The notes under the pieces were generated by a model. It was given only the letters and a program-made list of their open reading frames with translations. It had not been told where the DNA came from and made no database searches. DNA of 6,230 nucleotides from Gammaproteobacteria bacterium (GTDB taxonomy: Bacteria; Pseudomonadota; Gammaproteobacteria; HK1): positions 1-6,230 of the forward strand of contig JAGRHX010000807.1 in NCBI GenBank assembly GCA_020444775.1. The letters run 5' to 3'. The translations under genes were made by a program, and so were the position numbers. Shown here piece by piece: positions 1 to 6,230 of the stretch. The first letter of the stretch is position 1. Each line of letters begins with the position of its first letter.

Positions 1-36
1 AACTGGCGATGGAACTGGCGATGGATTTGGCGATGC
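1..36 (+). repeat. 12-bp in-frame tandem repeat in dnaE2
   Basis: The unit aactggcgatgg occurs at 1-12 and again, identical, at 13-24. A degenerate third copy at 25-36 matches at 9 of 12 bases. Read in the dnaE2 frame it gives TGDG-TGDG-FGDA, a short Gly/Asp linker just before the conserved AVRLGLR segment. The array starts at the window edge, so its full copy number is unknown. The unit is a multiple of three, so copy changes would keep the gene in frame. Confidence 0.8.
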
Positions 37-832
37 CGGCTGGTCGCCAGCCCGGAGGGCGGATGCGAAGGCGCGCTCCCGCCCGGCTCTGGCCGTGCGT
101 CTGGGGCTGCGCGTGATCAACGGCCTTGGGAAGGCCGCGGTCGAGCGCATCGTCGCCGCCCGTGAGCGTGACGGTGGCGATTGCGCCTGGCTGTTCGAGG
201 CTGTCAGCGCACAGCATCGTATCGAGTCGCTGGCACGCGCGGCGAAGCTGAGTCGAGCCGACGTGCGGAGCCTGAGCGCGGGTGGTGCGCTGGCCTCGCT
301 CGCCGGGCATCGCCGGCAGGCCCACTGGGCCGCGCTCGGCATCGACCCCGATGCGCCGAAGCTGCTGCATCAGGCCGGGGTCCGCGAGGCTCTACCCATG
401 CTTCGCCCACCGTCGGAGGGCGAGTCCATCGTCGCGGATTATCTGAGTCGTGGTTTCACCCTCGGCCGTCATCCGCTGGCACTGTTGCGCCCGCATCTGG
501 ATCCCATGCTGGTCAGCACCGCGTCTGAGACCCGTTCGATGTCGCACGGTACGCCTGTGCGCGCGGCCGGGCTGGTGATCAATCGCCAGCGGCCTGCGAC
601 GGCCAGTGGGGTGCTGTTCATCACCCTCGAGGACGATACCGGTCATGTCAATCTGGTCGTATGGCCAACGGTGCTGCAGGCGCAAAGAGCCGCGGTGCTG
701 GGATCGCGGCTGATGGGCGTGCGTGGTCGCGTGCAGCGTGAGGGCGAGGTCGTGCACGTGGTGGTGGATACGGTCAAGGATCTGAGCGCGCTGCTCGGCC
801 GGCTACAGGTTCGATCGCGGGATTTCCGTTGA
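2..832 (+). CDS. dnaE2: Error-prone DNA polymerase DnaE2/ImuC, C-terminal part (5' end outside the window)
   Basis: This is the last 276 codons of an alternative, mutagenic C-family DNA polymerase. In the known family it performs translesion synthesis with ImuA and ImuB during the SOS response. The frame is open from base 2 without a stop, so the gene enters from the left; a GTG at 95 is internal, not a start. Recognisable pieces are the motif AVRLGLRVINGLG followed by a helix-hairpin-helix-like stretch (about codons 32-50), the PSEGESIVADY...LGRHPLALLRPHL segment (codons 135-164), an OB-fold around GLVINRQRP...LFITLEDDTGHVNLVVWP (codons 188-222), and the typical ending LSALLGRLQVRSRDFR. DnaE2 proteins are usually about 1,000-1,100 residues, so roughly three quarters is missing. 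The region before AVRLGLR carries an unusual Gly/Asp repeat. By family habit imuA and imuB would lie upstream, but that cannot be seen. The family call is firm. Confidence 0.93.
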   Translation, partial: TGDGTGDGFGDAGWSPARRADAKARSRPALAVRLGLRVINGLGKAAVERIVAARERDGGDCAWLFEAVSAQHRIESLARAAKLSRADVRSLSAGGALASLAGHRRQAHWAALGIDPDAPKLLHQAGVREALPMLRPPSEGESIVADYLSRGFTLGRHPLALLRPHLDPMLVSTASETRSMSHGTPVRAAGLVINRQRPATASGVLFITLEDDTGHVNLVVWPTVLQAQRAAVLGSRLMGVRGRVQREGEVVHVVVDTVKDLSALLGRLQVRSRDFR

Positions 833-887
833 GCCCCCAACGCCGTTGCATTCCAGTCGAACGGGAATAGGACTCGGGTCGACCCCG

Positions 888-3800
888 TCAGGACCGCCGT
901 CTGGCGCTGCCGGCGCGTGGGGCCTGTTCCAGCAGCGTGTCGATCGGCACCGGCTTGCCGAGCAGGTAGCCTTGCACCATGTCGACCTTCATCTCCCTGA
1001 GCAGATCGAGGATGGCCTGATGCTCGACCCATTCGGCCACGATCTCCTTGCCCATGGCGTGACCGATCTCGGTGATCGAACGGACGATGGTCCGTTGTAC
1101 CGGGTCCTTGTCCAGGTTCTTGACGAAGGTCCCGTCAATCTTGACCAGCTCCACGGGTAAGGCCTGCAGGTAGCCGAACGACGACAGTCCGCTGCCGAAA
1201 TCGTCCAGGGCCAGCCGGCAACCCATCGATCGCGCGTTCTCCATGAAGCTGCGCGCGCTGTTCAGATCGGCGATAGCCGATGTCTCGGTTATCTCGAAGC
1301 CTATGGTCTGCGGGATCAGCTCGTAGCTGGAGATCATCTCCGTCAGACGCGTCAGGAAGCGTCGGTCGCCCAGGCTCTGGCCGGACAGGTTGATGTTGAA
1401 GACATTGCCGGCCTGCTGGATCTGCGGATGTGCGCTCAGCCAGGCAAAGGTATGCTCGGCGACCCAGTGGTCGATGCGGCTGGCCAGATGGAAGCGCTCG
1501 GCAGCGGGCAGGAACGCACCCGGGGGGATGATGTTGCCGCTCTTGACGTCCTTCATCCGCACCAGGATCTCGTAGCGCATGCCGCTCAGGGGCAGGTCAT
1601 TGCGGGCCGCCGGGTGCAGACGACGGATGGGCTGGCAGTAGAGCGCGAATCGATCGTTCTCCAGCGCGTCGTTGATACGCGCGACCCACTGCAGCTCGCC
1701 TTCGCGGGTCGCTTGCTCTTCGTCGTCCGGGCGGTAGAAGTGAACCCGATTGCGGCCCTTGTCCTTGGCGATGTAGCAGGCGGTGTCCGCCGTGCGCATG
1801 ATCTCGGAGACCGACAGCGACGCGGCGGTGATCGGCACCAGACCGATACTGGCGCCGGCACGGAAGGACTTGTCCTCCCAGGCAAAGCGAAACGACTCGA
1901 TTGCCCGACGCAGCACGTTCGCGACGCGTGAGGCCTGCTCCTGGGGACAGTGCTCGAGCAGGATGCCGAACTCGTCACCACCCAGGCGTGCCAGGGTGTC
2001 CTGACTACGCAGCTTGCCGCGCAGGACGTTGCTGAGCTGACGGAGCATCTCGTCACCGGCCATGTGGCCACAGCTGTCGTTGACTACCTTGAACTGATCC
2101 AGATCCAGATAGCACAGCGCATGTTCGCAGCTGTCAGAGCGCGCCGTGCTGATGGCCCGGGTCACGCGACGTTCGAACTCGGTCCGATTGACCAGACCGG
2201 TGAGCGCGTCGTGTCGAGCCTGATAAGCCAGCTGTCGGGCCATACGGCGGGAATTGGTGACGTCCCGGCCGCTGCCCCGGTAACCGAGAAACTCACCGCT
2301 GCTGCTGGTGATGGTCCGCCCGCTGAGGCTGTGTACCACCTCTGGAAGATCGCCGGTGCGGGTGCCGCGGAACTCGACGTTCTCGAATGCGCTCCGCGCC
2401 CGCATCCGGGAATGCATGCGTTGCACCGCGAGCTTGTCGTGGTCCAGCGTATCGACCAACGCCTTCATGGGCTTGCCAATCAGCTGCTCGGCAGTCAGAC
2501 CGGTAAGCTCGCCGAGGCGCTCCGACACGTAGCTCAGGCGCAACTCGGCGTCGGTCTCGAAGAACCAGTCGGCCGCGGTCTCCGCGAACTGCTTGAAGCG
2601 GGCCTCGCTCTCCTGCAGCGCCCGCTCCTGGCGCTTGAGCTCGGTGATGTCGCTCGCGACCAACAAGATGCCGCCCTCGGGCGTGCGGCGTTCCCTGACC
2701 CGGTACCAATTCGGTTCGCCTGCCTCACCGCGGCGTTCGACCGTGAACGGCTCACCCGGATTCTGATGCCGGTAGAGGCGTTCGACATAGAATTCCTCCG
2801 GGTCCACCGCCGCCGGGAAGGTGCCCTTGTCGACCAGGATGCGCAGCAGCTCGGCGAAGGTGATGTCGGTGTCCTGCGCATCCAGCAGCGAGGCGCAGAT
2901 CTCCTCCCTGAAGGTCGTATTGCAAAGGACCAACCGATCCTCCTGATCGAACAGCGCATAGCCGTCGCTGACCGTCTCGATAGCGTCGAAGAAGCGCTCT
3001 TCGAGCTGGCGTGCCGTCACCTCCCCGGTGATCAACATGCCGGTGCCGCGATAACCGGCGAACGCGCCGTCGGGTGTGAAATGCGGCTGACCGGCCACCC
3101 TCATCCAGTGACGTACACCGTTGTAGTTGACCGCATACTCCATCCCCCTGAACGGACGATGGGACTGCAGGTCCTGCCAGTGTCTGGTCCAGGTCTCCAC
3201 GTCGGTGCCGTCCGGGTTTGCTTCCGAACGGGTATGACCGATGAAGCCTTCGCGAGGCATACCGGTCAGCTGCGTGAAGCGCGCGCTGATGTAGACCAGC
3301 CTGTGCTCGGCATCGCTTTCCCAGAACCAGTCCGAGGCAGCGTCCGCATAGTCCTTGAACCGCGCCTCGCTGCGCTCCAGCTCGAGCTCACGGCGCTTCA
3401 GGTCCGTGACGTTACTGCTCAGCAGCAGCGTGCCACCGCTGCCGGTCTTGCGCTCGTAGACGCGATACCACTCGCCGTCGATGAACTGACGCTCACGCGG
3501 CTCCCCCGGATGGGCGTGCTCCCAAACGCGACCCTGCACCCAGGCCTCTACATCGTCGATCAGACCGGCTTCCAGGAGCAGCTCGGACATGCGTCTGGCG
3601 AACTGCTCGAAGCTCATGCCAGGCTGCACGACGCCGCGCATCCGGGGATGATGGGCGCCGACCCATTGCTCGTTCCAGAGCACCAGTCGGTCGTCGGCGT
3701 CGAACATGGCGTAGCCTTCCGACATGCTCTCGAGCGCCTCGACGAAGCGTTCCTCGGTGGCGCGTGCCTCGACCTCGACGGTGATGTCGGTGCTGCTGCC

Positions 3801-4991
3801 GCGATACCCGGCAAAGCGGCCGTCGGTGTCGTAATAGGGCTGGCCGCTGATCCGGTAGTGCTGGCGCTCGCCGGAACGGTTCAGACCGACGAAGACGAAA
3901 TCGCGAAACGCTTCATGGCGTCGCAGCAGCTGCTCGTGGGCCTGCCACAAGGCGGGATTCTCGGGGTCGGCGGGGCCGAATACCTCGGCACCGGTGCGAC
4001 CGAGCAGCTCGGCGGCGCTCAAGCCGCTCTTGGTGTAGAAGCCGTCGGAGACGTAGCGAAAACGCAGCTCGGCGTCGGTCTCCCAGAACCAGTCCGAGGC
4101 CGCTTCGGCGAAAGCCTTGAAGCGCAGCTCGCTGCTTCGCAGGGCCTGTTCGCGCTCTCGTTCCTCGCTGATGTCGAAGCTCGTGACCAGCGTCTCACCG
4201 GCCGCGGTGCGATGCTCCTGGACCCGGTACCAGCGTCCGTTGCCGCGTTGCAGCTCGAGCGGCGGCCCTGGTTCCTGGTGCAGACGCAAACGTTGCTGGC
4301 ACCAGTCGCGCTCCCGGCCGCGCGCCTCGACGCAGTCACCGTGTCGTGCGATGGCCTGAATCAGCGAGTCGAAGCTCGCCCCCTGCTGCACCAGAGCGCG
4401 CACCTCCGCGCACAGTTGCTGCAGCCAGATATCGTTCCAGATGACCAGCTGGTCATTGCGATCGAACATCGCATAGCCGCAGGTCATGGTCTGGATCGCG
4501 TCCATGAACTGGCGCCGGATCTGCTCGCTGTCGTTCTGTTCGGTAACGTCGCGTCCCGCCTCGTGTAGCTCCCGAGATTCGTCGCGCCCATCGAAGTGCG
4601 GGCGAGCGGTGTGCAAGAGCGTGCCACCGCCAGGGACGCGGTGCTCGATGATCTGAAGGACGCGGTCCTGCTCGTAGGCCAGGTGTAGATCGGTGCTGGC
4701 ATCCCGGTGCAGAGCCAGACGCCAGTCGATGAAGGATTCGGTGCTGTGCAAGGCGGGTGTGGTGGCCTGGCCGTTGGCGCCCGAAGCACCTGGCCACGCG
4801 ACACGCGGCAGCCCACGCGCATCGACCAGCCCGCGAAGCAGGGTCTCGAAGGTGATCCCGGCACGGATGGGTACACCGCAAAGCGCTTCCAGCTCGGCAT
4901 GCCAGGTCGCGTTGTACATGCACAGCCGGTCTTCGGCATCGAAGAATGCAACGCCCTCATCGAGCCTGGAGAACAGCTCGAGCAACGACAT
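888..4991 (-). CDS. Multi-PAS diguanylate cyclase/phosphodiesterase (7 PAS-type domains, GGDEF, EAL)
   Basis: A 1,367-residue cyclic-di-GMP enzyme, counted from the ATG at 4991. Domains in order: PAS_7-like 1-152; PAS_7-like 158-285; PAS 286-410; PAS_7-like 411-538; PAS 539-661; PAS_7-like 662-792; PAS 793-918; GGDEF 919-1090; EAL 1100-1358. The cyclase motif GGDEF is intact (1004-1008), with an RxxD inhibitory site (R995, D998) five residues before it. The EAL domain reads E1141-I-L-V-R1145 and keeps N1201, E1233, D1263-D1264, K1284, E1320, E1323 and Q1340. These fit known phosphodiesterase catalytic positions in order and, apart from a two-residue shift before N1201, in spacing. G is replaced by W at 1321 in the usual AEGVE motif. 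No signal peptide or membrane segment is seen, so it is probably cytosolic. I chose 4991 because the first PAS_7 domain begins right there and a GAG lies 7 nt upstream. The frame stays open to an ATG at 5321. Net output (synthesis or hydrolysis) and the sensed ligands cannot be told from sequence. Confidence 0.93.
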   Translation of the reverse strand: MSLLELFSRLDEGVAFFDAEDRLCMYNATWHAELEALCGVPIRAGITFETLLRGLVDARGLPRVAWPGASGANGQATTPALHSTESFIDWRLALHRDASTDLHLAYEQDRVLQIIEHRVPGGGTLLHTARPHFDGRDESRELHEAGRDVTEQNDSEQIRRQFMDAIQTMTCGYAMFDRNDQLVIWNDIWLQQLCAEVRALVQQGASFDSLIQAIARHGDCVEARGRERDWCQQRLRLHQEPGPPLELQRGNGRWYRVQEHRTAAGETLVTSFDISEEREREQALRSSELRFKAFAEAASDWFWETDAELRFRYVSDGFYTKSGLSAAELLGRTGAEVFGPADPENPALWQAHEQLLRRHEAFRDFVFVGLNRSGERQHYRISGQPYYDTDGRFAGYRGSSTDITVEVEARATEERFVEALESMSEGYAMFDADDRLVLWNEQWVGAHHPRMRGVVQPGMSFEQFARRMSELLLEAGLIDDVEAWVQGRVWEHAHPGEPRERQFIDGEWYRVYERKTGSGGTLLLSSNVTDLKRRELELERSEARFKDYADAASDWFWESDAEHRLVYISARFTQLTGMPREGFIGHTRSEANPDGTDVETWTRHWQDLQSHRPFRGMEYAVNYNGVRHWMRVAGQPHFTPDGAFAGYRGTGMLITGEVTARQLEERFFDAIETVSDGYALFDQEDRLVLCNTTFREEICASLLDAQDTDITFAELLRILVDKGTFPAAVDPEEFYVERLYRHQNPGEPFTVERRGEAGEPNWYRVRERRTPEGGILLVASDITELKRQERALQESEARFKQFAETAADWFFETDAELRLSYVSERLGELTGLTAEQLIGKPMKALVDTLDHDKLAVQRMHSRMRARSAFENVEFRGTRTGDLPEVVHSLSGRTITSSSGEFLGYRGSGRDVTNSRRMARQLAYQARHDALTGLVNRTEFERRVTRAISTARSDSCEHALCYLDLDQFKVVNDSCGHMAGDEMLRQLSNVLRGKLRSQDTLARLGGDEFGILLEHCPQEQASRVANVLRRAIESFRFAWEDKSFRAGASIGLVPITAASLSVSEIMRTADTACYIAKDKGRNRVHFYRPDDEEQATREGELQWVARINDALENDRFALYCQPIRRLHPAARNDLPLSGMRYEILVRMKDVKSGNIIPPGAFLPAAERFHLASRIDHWVAEHTFAWLSAHPQIQQAGNVFNINLSGQSLGDRRFLTRLTEMISSYELIPQTIGFEITETSAIADLNSARSFMENARSMGCRLALDDFGSGLSSFGYLQALPVELVKIDGTFVKNLDKDPVQRTIVRSITEIGHAMGKEIVAEWVEHQAILDLLREMKVDMVQGYLLGKPVPIDTLLEQAPRAGSARRRS
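2238..4520 (-). repeat. Threefold tandem PAS_7-PAS module inside the c-di-GMP gene
   Basis: Three consecutive modules of about 251-257 codons lie at 3762-4520, 3009-3761 and 2238-3008. Each starts with a PAS_7-like domain (GYAMFD/GYALFD, then D-RLVLWN-like, ending WYRV.E...G.LL...DIT). Each continues with a classical PAS domain (SEARFK..A..A.DWFWE.DAE, ending GYRG.....IT). The DW motif falls at residues 300, 554 and 808, exactly 254 apart both times. Similarity persists in the DNA: tcccagaaccagtccgaggc is identical at 3319-3338 and 4081-4100, 762 bp apart, and ctcggcgtcggtctc is shared by 2544-2558 and 4068-4082, 1,524 bp apart. Confidence 0.85.
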
Positions 4992-5321
4992 GTTGGTACT
5001 CGATGGATTGAGTCGATCGTTCAGATGGTGCCGTTGTGTTGCCGTGCCAGGCAAGTGCTGCGCGCAGGCACCCTTCTGCGCCATGGTAGCTGGGACGATG
5101 ACGTCCGGGGTGATGCCATCTGCACGCGATGGCTGGCAGGCTGCTGGCGCTTTCGCCTGGTGACCGTGGGCCATGTCGCAGTCGCTTGGCGCCACAGTCA
5201 CACGCTCCGGCGCTGAGTCCGGCTCTGCTTTGCACGCAGTCAATCCGAGCGCGTCCGTGGCGGTCGAACGCTCTGGCTCTGGTGCGGACGGGCTTGCAGA
5301 AGCATCGGATTGAGGTCTCAT
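4992..5321 (-). other. Possible N-terminal extension of the c-di-GMP protein (alternative start at 5321)
   Basis: The reading frame of the PAS-GGDEF-EAL gene stays open for 110 codons upstream of the preferred start, to an ATG at 5321; an in-frame stop lies at 5376-5378. The encoded stretch is rich in Ala, Pro, Ser and His and has no motif I recognise. GC at third codon positions, counted by hand, is about 64% here against roughly 78% in the next 50 codons, so coding character is weaker. Both starts have only a weak GAG at a suitable distance (6 nt for 5321, 7 nt for 4991). Other in-frame ATGs at 5174 and 5084 lack a ribosome site. It may be a disordered tail or simply the 5' leader. Confidence 0.4.
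4999..5001 (-). promoter_or_regulatory. Weak ribosome binding site for the start at 4991
   Basis: On the minus strand the sequence reads cGAGtaccaacATG. A GAG core lies seven bases before the ATG at 4991. It is short, but it supports initiation where the first PAS_7 domain begins. Confidence 0.4.
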
Positions 5322-5358
5322 GCCGTGCTCGGTGGAGGCGCGCGGGGCGCTGGGGTGA

Positions 5359-5379
5359 TGACAACGATATCCCTGTCAA
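5359..5379 (-). promoter_or_regulatory. Dyad TGACA-N10-TGTCA overlapping a consensus -35-like TTGACA
   Basis: The plus strand reads TGACA at 5359-5363 and TGTCA at 5374-5378, a 5-bp inverted repeat with a 10-base spacer. On the minus strand bases 5379-5374 read TTGACA, a perfect sigma-70 -35 hexamer pointing toward the c-di-GMP gene. No acceptable -10 lies 16-18 bases downstream, so a complete promoter is not supported. Confidence 0.2.
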
Positions 5380-5595
5380 CGAGCGTCCCAACGGGCTCGC
5401 GGCAACTACACCGCGACGAGGACGTCCGCGGGCCGTGGATGGTCGGGCCGGCGCGACCAGGGCGCCGGCGTGCCGCCGGGTCGAATTCCCTGTGTACGAG
5501 AAAACGGCGGATTCAGCCACATCTTTAGGCTGACGCCCCCCGGTGCGCACCCCCCGAAGGCGCGATCCCGTAGTCACGCGCGGGCCTCCTACCAG

Positions 5596-5618
5596 CCACG
5601 TGTCCCGAATGAACGTGG
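5596..5618. promoter_or_regulatory. CCACGT-N11-ACGTGG dyad, candidate LysR-type operator
   Basis: The inverted repeat has perfect 6-bp arms, and its inner bases form T-N11-A (T5601, A5613), the format of LysR-type regulator boxes. A second overlapping inverted repeat, GTCCC/GGGAC, lies at 5602-5606 and 5617-5621. The site ends 24 bp before the TATGAT hexamer. Genes of the neighbouring dehydrogenase family are LysR-controlled in known cases (dmlA by DmlR, for example). No LysR gene is visible here, so the assignment is inference. Confidence 0.3.
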
Positions 5619-5642
5619 GACATTGGACCCGGCACGGCCTGA

Positions 5643-5648
5643 TATGAT
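5643..5648 (+). promoter_or_regulatory. Candidate -10 hexamer TATGAT for the dehydrogenase gene
   Basis: TATGAT matches the sigma-70 -10 consensus at five of six positions. The nearest good -35 candidate, TTGGAC at 5623-5628, is only 14 bases away, which is too close. The hexamer 17 bases away, ACATTG, is poor. A promoter here would need an activator and would leave a leader of about 150 bases before the ATG at 5806. Confidence 0.3.
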
Positions 5649-5792
5649 GCGACGCCCAGCGAATGTCGCGAACGCCCGATCGGCGGCGGCAGAGTCTACC
5701 GGTGATTGCGCGTCTGCGGCACGTTTTGCGGCGAACGATGCCGCCGCGGCCCAGCACACTGACCCGCATCAATGGCATTCATGAGATGCATC

Positions 5793-5798
5793 GAGGAG
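5793..5798 (+). promoter_or_regulatory. Ribosome binding site GAGGAG
   Basis: GAGGAG lies seven bases before the ATG at 5806. This is a strong Shine-Dalgarno match at ideal spacing and fixes the start of the dehydrogenase gene. Confidence 0.85.
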
Positions 5799-5805
5799 CG
5801 AACAG

Positions 5806-6230
5806 ATGGCGAAGTATCGAATAGCGGTCATCCCTGGAGACGGCATCGGCAAGGAGGTCGTGCCGGAGGGGATTCGGGCGCTCGAGGCGGTCGGCTCGAA
5901 ATACGGTATCGACTTCAGCTTCGATGAGTTCCCTTGGAGCTGCGAGGTCTACCAGAAGACCGGACGCATGATGCCAGAGGATGGGCTGGACCAGATTCGC
6001 AACCATGACTCGATCTTTCTCGGTGCCGTGGGCTTTCCCGGCGTTCCGGATCACGTCTCCCTGTGGGGGCTGCTGATCCCGATCCGCCGTGAGTTCCAGC
6101 AGTACATCGCGCTGCGGCCGGTACGCCTGCTCGATGGCGTGGAGTGTCCGCTCAAGGGGCGCGGAATGGACGACATCGACTTCTATGTCGTACGCGAGAA
6201 CAACGAGGGCGAGTATTCGGAGATCGGCGG
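5806..6230 (+). CDS. ttuC: Tartrate / D-malate dehydrogenase family protein, N-terminal part (3' end outside the window)
   Basis: First 141 codons of an NAD-dependent, metal-dependent decarboxylating beta-hydroxyacid dehydrogenase of the isocitrate/isopropylmalate superfamily, TtuC/DmlA branch. Family members oxidise tartrate or oxidatively decarboxylate D-malate in the cytoplasm. The start MAKYRIAVIPGDGIGKEVVPEGIR carries the GDGIG loop near residue 11. GRMMPEDGLDQ (53-63), FLGAVGFPGVPDHVSLWG (71-88) and GDIDFYVVREN-like DDIDFYVVRENNEGEYSEIGG (122 on) are characteristic of this branch rather than of LeuB. R94, R104, R130 and Y137 fall at the positions of substrate-binding residues of isopropylmalate dehydrogenases. 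N133 replaces the Thr usual in VRENTEG. The full protein should be about 350-365 residues, so the lysine and aspartates of the active site lie outside. Whether tartrate, D-malate or another acid is the true substrate cannot be decided; dmlA is an equally valid name. The start is set by GAGGAG upstream. Confidence 0.92.
   Translation, partial: MAKYRIAVIPGDGIGKEVVPEGIRALEAVGSKYGIDFSFDEFPWSCEVYQKTGRMMPEDGLDQIRNHDSIFLGAVGFPGVPDHVSLWGLLIPIRREFQQYIALRPVRLLDGVECPLKGRGMDDIDFYVVRENNEGEYSEIG

Larger units (their letters stand above)
5322..5805. other. Divergent intergenic region
   Basis: About 480 bp between the c-di-GMP gene and the divergent dehydrogenase gene. Open frames cross it on both strands, but their products are Arg/Ala-rich, unlike any family I know, and lack ribosome sites, so I call no gene here. 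It holds a TGACA/TGTCA dyad overlapping a TTGACA hexamer (5359-5379), a perfect palindrome ggtgcgcacc flanked by C-tracts (5536-5555), a CCACGT-N11-ACGTGG dyad (5596-5618) and a TATGAT hexamer (5643-5648). It probably carries promoters for both flanking genes. Confidence 0.6.

Noticed and set aside
833..887. An intrinsic terminator between the convergent genes dnaE2 and the c-di-GMP gene
   Set aside because: Only weak stems are present (ATTCC-N9-GGAAT at 850-868 and the palindrome gggtcgaccc at 876-885). Neither is followed by a T-tract on either strand.
1950..4568. An 872-codon open frame on the plus strand, antisense to the c-di-GMP gene
   Set aside because: It lies in codon-on-codon register with the real gene. 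Antisense stops in that register need TTA, CTA or TCA in the sense strand, which are rare codons in GC-rich genes. The product has no recognisable domain, whereas the sense frame has nine.
4957..5778. A 273-codon minus-strand open frame crossing the divergent region
   Set aside because: It is Arg-rich, has no motif, overlaps the first PAS domain in another frame and lacks a ribosome site. It is typical of chance open frames in GC-rich DNA.
5644..5784. A small plus-strand ORF (46 codons from ATG 5644) ending 21 bases before the dehydrogenase start, as a leader peptide
   Set aside because: Its ATG lies inside the putative -10 box, there is no Shine-Dalgarno sequence, and the Ala-rich product carries no run of regulatory codons.
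2..6230. A functional link among dnaE2, the c-di-GMP gene and the dehydrogenase (new operon or system)
   Set aside because: The genes are convergent then divergent, and they belong to unrelated processes. No shared regulatory motif is visible. Adjacency alone does not support a system.

Overview
The window is GC-rich and densely coding. It looks like a chromosomal segment of a Proteobacterium, most likely gammaproteobacterial. The clues are an ImuC-type error-prone polymerase, a PAS-GGDEF-EAL protein of the style common in that group, and a TtuC/DmlA-family dehydrogenase. No rRNA, tRNA, CRISPR array, insertion sequence or phage gene is visible. The genus cannot be fixed from this sequence alone.

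Layout. (1) Bases 2-832, + strand: the C-terminal quarter of dnaE2 (imuC), cut by the left edge. A 12-bp in-frame tandem repeat sits at the very start. (2) Bases 833-887: a 55-bp convergent gap with no convincing terminator. (3) Bases 888-4991, - strand, with a possible extension to 5321: one very large cytosolic cyclic-di-GMP enzyme. It has seven PAS-type sensor domains followed by GGDEF and EAL domains, both with their catalytic residues. (4) Bases 5322-5805: a divergent intergenic region of about 480 bp with several dyads and a candidate promoter. (5) Bases 5806-6230, + strand: the N-terminal 141 codons of a tartrate / D-malate dehydrogenase-family protein, cut by the right edge.

The three genes are transcribed independently. 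dnaE2 converges on the c-di-GMP gene, and the c-di-GMP gene diverges from the dehydrogenase. Nothing in the sequence ties them into one pathway: the first belongs to SOS-type mutagenic repair, the second to second-messenger signalling, the third to hydroxy-acid metabolism.

The most notable structure is inside the signalling protein. A two-domain module (PAS_7-like plus classical PAS) occurs three times in a row, and its DWFW/DWFF motif recurs exactly every 254 residues (762 bp). This points to internal tandem duplication. A fourth, divergent PAS_7-like domain lies at the N-terminus.
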